DNA from: an uncultured Methanomassiliicoccus sp.
GTDB lineage: Archaea > Thermoplasmatota > Thermoplasmata > Methanomassiliicoccales > Methanomassiliicoccaceae
NCBI GenBank assembly: GCA_905202485.1
Contig: CAJKRY010000007.1
Coordinates: 1 to 64,000, forward strand
Reading direction: 5' to 3'
Length of the DNA stretch: 64,000 bases
A program made the position numbers and the translations under genes. The notes below the pieces were generated by a model. It made no database searches, was not told where the DNA came from, and saw nothing but the letters and a program-made list of their open reading frames with translations. Positions 34,935-43,000 of the stretch are shown here, piece after piece. Every line of letters begins with the position of its first letter. The first letter of the stretch is position 1.

Positions 34935-35594
34935 ATGATATCTGAGAATATCGAAGATTATCTTGCATGTATATACGATCTTTCGGTAGACGGCAGGATC
35001 GTTAAAACTACTCAGATAGCATCAAAGCTCAACATATCGCCGGGCAGCGTTTCCGAGATGATTAAGAAATTATCAGCTCTTGGATATGTGAAATATGAGC
35101 AGTATAAAGGGGTATCCCTCACCGATGAAGGATTGACTATCGCCAGAAGAGTCAAAAGACGGCACAGGCTTTTGGAACGTTTTTTTGTAGACATTCTTGG
35201 AATGAAAACTGAAGAATCTCACGATGAGGCCATGAAGCTTGAGCATACCGTTTCTGATGAGTCTGTAGAAAGAATATCTAAGATCCTCAAAGATCCTGTA
35301 GTGTGCCCAGATGGAGACCCGATACCTCCTCCGGACCTTCCACAGCCGGATGTCAGCGGTTTATCTATACAGCTTGATTCTCTCGGGCAGGGAGAAATGG
35401 CGTCGATAACGCATATTGCGAGCGAAGACCTGGATAGAGTGAGAAGACTAATCTCGATGGGATTTGTCCCTGGTCATGATATAGAGATTGATGAAAAGGT
35501 TCCGGTAGGCGGTCCCTTGCTGGTGCGGATTGACGGCAGACGCATAGCACTGGCCAAAGATATGGCATCGCTTGTGTGGGTTAGGAGGGCTTGA
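34935..35594 (+). CDS. DtxR-family metal regulator with FeoA domain
   Basis: A 219-residue repressor. The N-terminal winged helix (YLACIYDLS, QIASKLNISPGSVSEMIKKLSALGYV read in parts) and the dimerisation/metal domain (RRHRLLERFFVDILGM, EAMKLEHTVSDESVERI) are classic DtxR/MntR. The last 80 residues are an SH3-like FeoA domain (ISMGFVPGHDIEI). It most likely represses ferrous iron uptake when iron is plentiful. The feoB start follows the stop codon directly, so the regulator and its target form one operon; no separate feoA is present because the domain is fused here. Confidence 0.9.
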   Translation: MISENIEDYLACIYDLSVDGRIVKTTQIASKLNISPGSVSEMIKKLSALGYVKYEQYKGVSLTDEGLTIARRVKRRHRLLERFFVDILGMKTEESHDEAMKLEHTVSDESVERISKILKDPVVCPDGDPIPPPDLPQPDVSGLSIQLDSLGQGEMASITHIASEDLDRVRRLISMGFVPGHDIEIDEKVPVGGPLLVRIDGRRIALAKDMASLVWVRRA

Positions 35595-37511
35595 TTGAAA
35601 GTCGCTCTTGTAGGCAACCCGAACGTAGGAAAATCTGTCCTGTTTACACGCATGACAGGGGTAGGCGTCATAGCATCAAACTATGCTGGCACCACAGTTG
35701 AGTTTGAAGAAGCCACAGTTATTTTCAATGGTAAACCAATTACTGTTTTTGACCTGCCGGGAACTTATTCTTTCTCCGGCGTCACTGAGGATGAGCAGGT
35801 AGCAATAGAACTTTTAGAAAAAAAATCTCCAGACCGCGTAATTTCGGTAGTCGACGCTACAAGGCTCAGCCAGAGTCTGGTACTGACTCTGCAGCTGATT
35901 GAGCTCGGCTATGATGTCGTTTTAGCTCTGAATTTCATGGATCAGGCTAGAAAACGGTACACGATCAATGTAGACCTGCTGTCTTCGACGTTGGGAATAC
36001 CCGTCATTCCGATTACTGCCACTACTGGAGAGGGTACAGACCGTTTGATGAACGCCGTAGTATCTGAAGAGCCACACGTTTCAAATTATAAAGTAAAATA
36101 CGACGGGCACATCGAACAGTTTCTTGAAAAGAATTTTAAAGAGACTAAAACTGATGCTGGATACCCGGTAAGGGGAGCGGCAATCAAGCTCCTGGAAGGA
36201 AATAACTATTTTGTAAATCAATTCTCAGATGAAACAAAGAAGCTGGTAGAAGATTACAGAATTGAGTTTAAAGAGCAGCACCGTGAGTCTATTGAAGTTC
36301 ATATTGCCAGAGATCGGTACGGAGAATCTGGAAACATCGCTTCAAAAATCATCTCTGCCAATATCAATCAGAAACGGAGCCTGAAGGATAAAATTTCAGA
36401 CATCACGCTGAAACCGATTACCGGCATCCCGATCCTGATAATCGTACTCATTACAATTTTTGTTTCCGTTATCTATATCGGAGGCGCCTTGGAAGAATTC
36501 CTCGTCGGACTTTATGAAGTATATCTAGGCCCTCTTTTTGATCAGCTGGCAGCCATTATCGGAGGCGAGATCGGAGAAGCGATTTCAGAAGGCATTTATC
36601 TCTCCATCGAAGCAATACTGGCAATTGTAATTCCCTTCATCGTAGTATTCTACTTGATTCTAGGAGTTCTGGAAGACTCGGGCTACTTACCGAGAGTGGC
36701 AATGCTGCTTGACGGCATCATGGTAAAACTCGGCTTGCACGGCAGAGCAATTATTCCGATGATTGTCGGAACTGGATGCAATGTACCAGCCATATTGGCA
36801 ACAAGAACTTTAGAGTCAAAAAGAGAGAGATTAATTCTTTCAACAGTTATCGTAATGGCAGTTCCCTGTTCGGCACAGACAATTATTATAATCGGAACAG
36901 TGGGAACTTACTCAGGCGTATTCTGGGCGGCTTTGATTTACTTAATTTTGCTCAGCATGGTCTTTATTCTGGGCAAAGTGCTTCACAAGGTTCTTGATGA
37001 CGAACCGTGCGGTCTGACTATCGAAATCCCAGACTTGACCGTGCCGTCTGTGAAAAATGTCTTGTATAAAACCTGGGCAAGAACCAAGGATTTCATCATA
37101 ATTGCTTTCCCACTGCTGCTGATAGGCAGCTTAGTCTTAGAATTCCTCATGGTCTACAACATCCTTGACGCACTGGTAGATCCGCTGGCTGTCTTTACAG
37201 TCGGTTTCTTAGGGCTGCCCGCTGTAATAATCATAGCATTGATCATGGGAGTTCTGCGTAAAGAAATGGCTCTGCAGATTCTCTATGTGATCTTTCCGAT
37301 AACTGCAGGCGTAGATCTCAGTCTTGCCTTGTCACCGGAACAAATGTTTGTGTTTGCTTTAATCATGGCTACATATATGCCCTGCATTGCAGTACTGGCT
37401 GTTTTATTAAAAGAATTCGGGCTGAAAAATGCAGCGGCTATCTGCATTTCATCAATATGTCTATCATTCCTGCTCGGTGGCTTAGCTCACTTTGTGTTTA
37501 TGATTTTCTAA
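35595..37511 (+). CDS. feoB: Ferrous iron transporter FeoB
   Basis: Imports Fe(II). The 638-residue protein has an N-terminal G domain: GNPNVGKS (G1) near residue 7, DLPGTYSF (G3) near residue 52, and NFMD (G4) near residue 113, followed by a helical guanine-dissociation-inhibitor part. From about residue 270 there are multiple membrane segments with the two gate regions (VGTGCNVPAILATRT near 392; VFALIMATYMPCIAVLAVL near 590, read in part). The start codon is TTG, five bases after GGAGGG and directly behind the regulator's TGA. Confidence 0.95.
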   Translation: MKVALVGNPNVGKSVLFTRMTGVGVIASNYAGTTVEFEEATVIFNGKPITVFDLPGTYSFSGVTEDEQVAIELLEKKSPDRVISVVDATRLSQSLVLTLQLIELGYDVVLALNFMDQARKRYTINVDLLSSTLGIPVIPITATTGEGTDRLMNAVVSEEPHVSNYKVKYDGHIEQFLEKNFKETKTDAGYPVRGAAIKLLEGNNYFVNQFSDETKKLVEDYRIEFKEQHRESIEVHIARDRYGESGNIASKIISANINQKRSLKDKISDITLKPITGIPILIIVLITIFVSVIYIGGALEEFLVGLYEVYLGPLFDQLAAIIGGEIGEAISEGIYLSIEAILAIVIPFIVVFYLILGVLEDSGYLPRVAMLLDGIMVKLGLHGRAIIPMIVGTGCNVPAILATRTLESKRERLILSTVIVMAVPCSAQTIIIIGTVGTYSGVFWAALIYLILLSMVFILGKVLHKVLDDEPCGLTIEIPDLTVPSVKNVLYKTWARTKDFIIIAFPLLLIGSLVLEFLMVYNILDALVDPLAVFTVGFLGLPAVIIIALIMGVLRKEMALQILYVIFPITAGVDLSLALSPEQMFVFALIMATYMPCIAVLAVLLKEFGLKNAAAICISSICLSFLLGGLAHFVFMIF

Positions 37512-37538
37512 TGACATGTATTAGGTATAAAATTGAGT

Positions 37539-37991
37539 TTAGGCAGCAGGCACTTCACGGTTTTTCTTATCGAGAATCTGCTGCAGGGTTTGTGTTATTG
37601 ATACTACTGCATTACCTCTGTTCTGCGGATATGATTTTATTTTTCCCCTGACGGAAATAACATCTTCTCCGTTGCTCAGTATTAGATTTCCTAAATATGC
37701 CTCTTGCTTGTCTAATCTCATGTAAAAAAATGACTCGTCATCCACTCTGAGTTCAATTGTATCTATTAGCTGCTTAATGTCTTCTTCAGACAGCAGGCTT
37801 AAAACATGTTTTATGTCTTTTGCATGGGTTACTTTGGTCTCAATCACTACAATCGGATTTCCATGATATCCGCAGCTTTTGTTGCATGTGAGCTCTTCAG
37901 AGCCAGATGCATTCTTGACAGCTTGTTTAACACGGTCCTCATTTTCTGTAGCATGGGAAAAAGCTCTGAATGAAAGACTGTCTATGTCCAT
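37539..37991 (-). CDS. COG1325-type RNA-binding protein (exosome-associated, predicted)
   Basis: A 150-residue archaeal protein. FRAFSHATENEDRVKQAV at the N-terminus and GYHGNPIVVIETKVTH near residue 60 match the COG1325 family, which was predicted as an RNA-binding, exosome-related factor from its genome context in other archaea. The middle (FFYMRLDKQEAYLG) and C-terminus (KGKIKSYPQN) fit. No other exosome gene is in the window, so the functional link is from family knowledge only. Confidence 0.7.
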   Translation of the reverse strand: MDIDSLSFRAFSHATENEDRVKQAVKNASGSEELTCNKSCGYHGNPIVVIETKVTHAKDIKHVLSLLSEEDIKQLIDTIELRVDDESFFYMRLDKQEAYLGNLILSNGEDVISVRGKIKSYPQNRGNAVVSITQTLQQILDKKNREVPAA

Positions 37992-38226
37992 GATACAACA
38001 ATGGCGTAGTGATTCTTAATTGTTCTGAATCAATATTGCATATTATTGATCTTCCATATTTTCTGGATGTGAAGGCAGGTTTAAATCGTATTCGTTTTAT
38101 GGACTTCCAGGTGGTATTGCATACGTCTGAGGCAAATTTAATCGCGTCACCAAAGCCATTATCGAGACGTATAGTGGCAGATCCGGAAATCGACAATGGA
38201 GAACCATTTGAGTATAGGGCCATCTG
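37939..38226 (-). CDS. Possible small protein upstream of the COG1325 gene
   Basis: An open frame of about 95 codons from ATG 38226, starting MALYSNGSP and containing RKYGRSIICNIDSEQ. It overlaps the start of the COG1325 gene by about 50 bases in another frame. A TATA-like element lies near 38239-38247. I do not recognise a family, though in other archaea RNA-processing subunits sit at this position. The overlap argues against it, so it is kept at low confidence. Confidence 0.3.
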   Translation of the reverse strand, partial: QMALYSNGSPLSISGSATIRLDNGFGDAIKFASDVCNTTWKSIKRIRFKPAFTSRKYGRSIICNIDSEQLRITTPLLYHGHRQSFIQSFFPCYRK

Positions 38227-38374
38227 ACAATGAATATGATAAATATCATGGAGACGCCCGCCGCGCCATAGATATTCTATCAATCATTTGAGCTTGAACT
38301 ATGCGTTCTGTATCATTTTGTGAAGTGAAAGCCAAAAAGGCGGCAAGCAGGCAATCATTTTTAATGTAATAGTT

Positions 38375-38461
38375 TGGTGCAAGGGAAGGGATTTGAACCC
38401 TCGGACCACTAAGGACAGGATCCTAAGTCCTGCGCCGTTGGCCAGGCTTGGCTACCCTTGC
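38375..38461 (-). tRNA. tRNA-Leu (TAG)
   Basis: An 87-base class II tRNA on the reverse strand. The acceptor GCAAGGG pairs with CCCTTGC, the anticodon stem GCAGGA/TCCTGT encloses loop CTTAGGA with anticodon TAG, a long variable arm follows, and the T-arm has GTTCAAAT. The 3' CCA is encoded. No intron. Confidence 0.93.
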
Positions 38462-38583
38462 AGACAAGGTAGCAATGCAGAACTCATATATCAAAATGCT
38501 CTTTATCTCCAACACATCCAGCAGTTTGAAATAAGCTGGTTATGAACAAATATAATCGATTTGTCAGAAGATATTGCATCATC

Positions 38584-38622
38584 AAAAAAAAAATAAAATG
38601 TGTAGCCTAAGCGACTACACAC
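38584..38622 (-). terminator. Terminator of the DUF308 gene
   Basis: On the reverse strand GTGTAG and CTACAC form a hairpin followed by a long T run (A run at 38584-38597 on the given strand), just after the DUF308 stop codon. Confidence 0.6.
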
Positions 38623-38632
38623 CTTTTATTGT

Positions 38633-39172
38633 TTAGTTGGATTTCTTCATCTGGTATGCGCCAATTAAGTTGATCAGACCGATTAGAAGCAGGAATACTC
38701 CGATAACAATCATTACTACATTGGCGGCGAGGCCTGGGTATGCGACTATGACAATACCAAGTATAATTGCAATAATTGCAATAACTAGATTATACAGCTT
38801 CTCTCCTTTTAAACTGTCTTTTGTGATTGGCCACATCTCATAGATCTGGAACAGTCCGAAGATGATCAGGAAGGCAGCCAGAATGTACATGAGCACATCT
38901 AGGAATGCAAATGATGCAACTATCATGATCAGACCAAGGACTACGTATAAGATTCCTACAATGAGATCATGTGTATCTTTAGACTTCTTAGAGAAGGCAT
39001 TAAACAGGATGGATAGACCATTCAGTAATGCAAATATGCCGAGCAGGATGATAATTATCTTTAACGTTCCTCCAGGCCATACAATTGCAATTAGACCAAT
39101 AACTACAGCTAGTATACCGAATATCAGTCTTCCTTTGTAGTCATTAGCTACCATTTTATTCATAACATCCAT
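38633..39172 (-). CDS. DUF308/HdeD-family membrane protein
   Basis: A 179-residue protein with six hydrophobic segments arranged as three similar helical hairpins (for example LIFGILAVVIGLIAIVWPG, LIVGILYVVLGLIMIVASF and NLVIAIIAIILGIVIVAYPG, each read approximately). Repeats ending in WPG/YPG are typical of the HdeD/DUF308 family, linked in bacteria to acid stress. The function in archaea is unknown. It has its own terminator and is flanked by AT-rich spacers, so it is a single transcription unit. Confidence 0.8.
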   Translation of the reverse strand: MDVMNKMVANDYKGRLIFGILAVVIGLIAIVWPGGTLKIIIILLGIFALLNGLSILFNAFSKKSKDTHDLIVGILYVVLGLIMIVASFAFLDVLMYILAAFLIIFGLFQIYEMWPITKDSLKGEKLYNLVIAIIAIILGIVIVAYPGLAANVVMIVIGVFLLLIGLINLIGAYQMKKSN

Positions 39173-39455
39173 TTTATCACCTCAAAAATCCGCATAACGG
39201 ATCTTTTAGTTTAACGGGGGATAAGCCTAAAAATATTAATAATTTGACCATAAACTAGCTTTAATTTATTTTAAAATTTGATGCTGGCATAATTTGTATT
39301 AACAATTATCGAAATTTATTAATTTAGTATAATCTGATTTAAAAATGATCAGTTTAGGAAATTGAAATTAACAATAGTTATAAAAAAATAATGGAATTGG
39401 ATCCGCGACTTATCTTCATAAAACAATCAACCATGTTAGTCATCAATTCCAGGTT
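39173..39455. other. AT-rich spacer, nothing recognised
   Basis: Very AT-rich sequence between the DUF308 start and the ribbon-helix-helix gene end. It holds promoter-like A/T tracts but no gene or clear structure, except that the amber-terminated regulator frame stays open into it for 25 codons (down to 39378). Confidence 0.4.
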
Positions 39456-39674
39456 CTATATCTTTGGGCTGTTGTTTTTATCATTTACAATGATAAGTTC
39501 TTTATCGATTCCTTTTAGTCGCTTACGTTCATAGATGTACCAGCGGATAAGTGTTAATGCTAAGTCACCCCTACCGTCATAGGACTCCTCGGTGACGATT
39601 TCGTCAATTTCAGGTATCAAATTCTTGGGTATTAGCAGCTTTACTGGTACCTTGGGGGGAAGCTTTTTGGGCAT
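39456..39674 (-). CDS. Ribbon-helix-helix-like small regulator
   Basis: A 72-residue basic protein. The segment VPVKLLIPKNLIPEIDEIVTEESYDGRGDLALTLIRWYIYER (read in parts) has the pattern of a ribbon-helix-helix DNA-binding fold: a beta strand, then two helices with a GR-containing turn. The gene probably has a leaderless transcript, since TTTATAAG lies about 25 bases before ATG. Direct repeats upstream (39714-39753) may be its own operator. The stop is TAG. It is divergent from the helicase operon and might control it. Confidence 0.6.
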   Translation of the reverse strand: MPKKLPPKVPVKLLIPKNLIPEIDEIVTEESYDGRGDLALTLIRWYIYERKRLKGIDKELIIVNDKNNSPKI

Positions 39675-40087
39675 TGTTAGTTTGTAACGTAATCAATGAC
39701 TTATAAACGTATACTACTGGATGGTAAACCAAATGTACTGGACGATGGTACATGGAATTAGATATTGTTCTGTGTATTGCGCATTTCTCTTTCGTCTTGT
39801 CTATAGCAATGCCCGAATATCATTCCCCATGATTTATGTCCAGTATTCATCATCACAACATGTTCTGGGGTGCCTGCACCTTGGCAACGCACATATGTTG
39901 CTCTGAGGTCTGTAGTCTGTAGTACATATTCGGTATCTTGCTCATTTTTACAATATTTTCACTTTAGCCGCTGTGTGAATATTGTTACAAACTCACTATT
40001 CAGCTGCTGTTATCCATAGCAATAGTTATTTCCTTGTACATATTACACCGTCTGAACGTGAGCAGCTAAGGCTTTTGAGGGATGTGA
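39675..40087. other. Spacer between regulator and helicase operon
   Basis: A 413-base divergent intergenic region. The left part has the TATA box of the ribbon-helix-helix gene and the ACTGGA direct repeats. The right part has gtacatatta near 40035, a plausible TATA for the helicase gene at about 50 bases, and GAGGG before its ATG. The open frame in the middle shows no sign of being a gene. Confidence 0.5.
39714..39753. promoter_or_regulatory. Possible operator repeats
   Basis: Two direct repeats, ACTGGATGGTA near 39714 and ACTGGACGATGGTA near 39737, the second framed by the dyad ATGTAC/GTACAT (39733-39753). They lie 40-80 bases before the ribbon-helix-helix gene, the usual place for autoregulation by such proteins. 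Confidence 0.35.
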
Positions 40088-43000
40088 ATGGATGGGATTA
40101 TAGAAATCAGAGTATCATACAGCGCCATTGCAAATTTTTCAATGATTTATAACAGGGTGCCGTTAATCAAACGTATTGAAGTAAGAAACATCTCTTCAGA
40201 AAGTCTGGGAAATATAAAGCTGCATGTTTTATTCAAACAAAATGCAGAGCAGTCTGAACAATACGAGTCTGAATGGGAATCCAGCATAGGATCAATTCCT
40301 GCAGGGCAGTATGTAAGTTTTGACAGGGTGCCACTTAAAATCTCGAAAGAATTGTTTTTTCTGACTGAAAAAAACACTGATGCATCATTCATGATCACAG
40401 TCACTTCCAACAGCACCGGTGAAGTCTTAGAAGAAGAATCGCTGCCTCTCAAGATTCTTCCTCGAGACACTTGGATAGGTTCAGACGTCATGCCTGAGCT
40501 GCTGGCATCTTTCGTGACACCGGGAAGAAATGCAGTCAGGCTGATAACTGAAGAAGCTTCAGCATACCAGTCCGGATTGCCTGAAAAAGCGAAAGAATAT
40601 GCAAGAGAAATCTATGAAAACATCAGGAAAAAGGGACCGTTTACAATAACACAGACAAATCCAGCCGCCGGGTCAATCAATGCTATGGAAGTGCTGAGCC
40701 GCAAGCAGGGAACAGCTCTGGATTTTTCAGTATTCTATGCTTCATGTCTAGAGAGGGCCGGCCTTAATCCCGTAATTATTCTTCTGGACAACCGTGTAAT
40801 CACCGCCTGCTGGTTAGAGGATAGAACGTTTGCTGAGTGTGTTGAAGACGATATTTCTTTGATAACAAAACGTATGGCTGAAGGAGTTGAAGAGATAATC
40901 GCAGTTGATGTTTCAGTTCTGGCAGACAAAGGGTCTTTTGAGCAGGCACAGGAGTCAGCAGAGTACTTCCTGGCTGAATCTTCATTTGATATTTTTGTAG
41001 ATGTCATAAGATGCAGGGGAAGCGGAATATTCCCTATTCCTGAGAGGCTTGGTGATGAACAGAAGTATACGCCGAGAAAATCTTCACCCTCGCAGCAGCT
41101 GGATCCTCCGCCGGCTTCTTATTCGAAGCAGCGCATGTGGGAAAACAAGCTTCTTGATCTGAGTCTGAGAAATAGTCTCATCAGCTACAGGCTGAGGAGA
41201 AATTCTATTCAGATCATGGCTGCTGACCTGAATTCCTTGGAAACTGCTCTTGCCAGCGGGGAAGAGTTTCAGATACTTCCCAAACCGTCAGACATACTCA
41301 CAAAGCAGCAGGATAACATTAATTTTCCAATAGATCTGGAATCTGTTCGAAATCTAACAGATATGGAGTATGCAAATCACAGGCTGCGCACATATCTTAA
41401 AGAGGATGAACTGAAAAAACAGATAGTTTACATTTACCGGACTACAAAAACAAATATGGAGGAAAATGGGGCAAACACTCTCTATCTAGCACTTGGATTC
41501 TTAAAATGGTACGAAACCGACGTGTCAGAAAAGGAACGCAGAGCACCTATTGTGCTAGTTCCAGTAGAACTGGTCAGAAAATCGGCCGGCAAAGGATACA
41601 TTCTCAGGATCCGTGACGAAGACTCGCTTGTAAATGTCACGCTGGTTGAAATGCTCAGGCAGAATTTCAACATAAATGTGACCGATGTTGATCCTCTGCC
41701 GACTGCAGAAACTGGTATAGATATAAAGCAGGTGTTTGCCACATTCAGAAAGGCAGTAATTGATAAACCACGCTGGGAGGTGGAAAACATCTCAGTTCTC
41801 GGTCAGTTTTCGTTCAATCAATTCATCATGTGGAATGACATGAGAAACCGTTCTGAGGAGCTGACAAACCACAAGGTTGTTGCAAGCCTGATGTCCGGCA
41901 AGATGGAATGGGAGCAGCAGGGAAAATTTCAGTCTCCAGATACCTTAGATAATGTGGTTCTTCCAAGCGACATGGCAGTTCCTATAAGCGCCGATTCTTC
42001 CCAGCTTTCAGCAATCTATGCTTCTGGAAACGGTCTGAGCTTCGTCCTTCACGGACCTCCGGGAACCGGAAAATCACAGACAATTACCAATATTATTGCC
42101 AACGCTCTTTTCCAAGGAAAAACTGTTCTGTTCATTGCAGAAAAGATGGCAGCACTGTCGGTAGTGCAGCGCCGTTTGGAATCCATCGGCCTTGGGCCTT
42201 TCAGTCTGGAACTTCATTCTAATAAAACAAAGAAACGGGATGCATTAAATCAACTGGATGAAGTTCTCAGCATTCCTAAAGCAATACATCCTGATGAATA
42301 TGCTGCTCGTGCTCAGAAACTCTTTGAACTCAGAAAAGAGCTGAATTCAGTAATCAATGCAATTCATTCAAAAAGATCCATCGGTTTGTCTTTATATGAC
42401 ATAATCACGATGTATGAATCGACATACTCTGATAAAAGCATTCATTTCACACGCCAGCAGATTGAGTCGCTGGATGCATCTACATATGATTCTTGGCTCA
42501 GCGTAGTCAGAGATATCGCAACTGCCGGAGCAGCCTGCGGAAATGTTGCCGATCATCCGCTTAAAGATCTGGGATCGTGCGAATACAGCTACTCATTCCG
42601 TGATGAAGTCATTGAACTGCTGAATGAATATCTGAAAACTATTCAAGTTCTTAAATCTCCATGCGAAAATATTCAGCTGGTTAAATATGCAGATTACCAG
42701 ACGCTTTACAACATACTTAATAGAATAAATTCAAAACAAATATCTAAAGAACTTCTTGCTTCATGCGACGATCCCTCCATCAGGTCAAATCTGGACATCG
42801 TCTACGCCTTGTGCCGCAAAAGATCCGAGATTCATGATAAAATTTTAAGAATATTTTCTGAAGGCGTTTTTAAACTAGATGCATGCAGGCTTTTTGATAA
42901 ATGGAACGAGATCGACAGAAAAGTAATCAGAATCGGGCAGAGAGATATTATAAAGGAACTGAAAGAATATGCTAGAGCCTCAATAGATAAGGAAAAAGTT

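Noticed and set aside
38009..38227. 72-codon forward frame opposite the possible small gene
   Set aside because: No start signal or family; likely a shadow.
39721..39906. 61-codon open frame between the regulator and helicase
   Set aside because: It lies over the repeat operator, has no ribosome binding site and no protein-like pattern.
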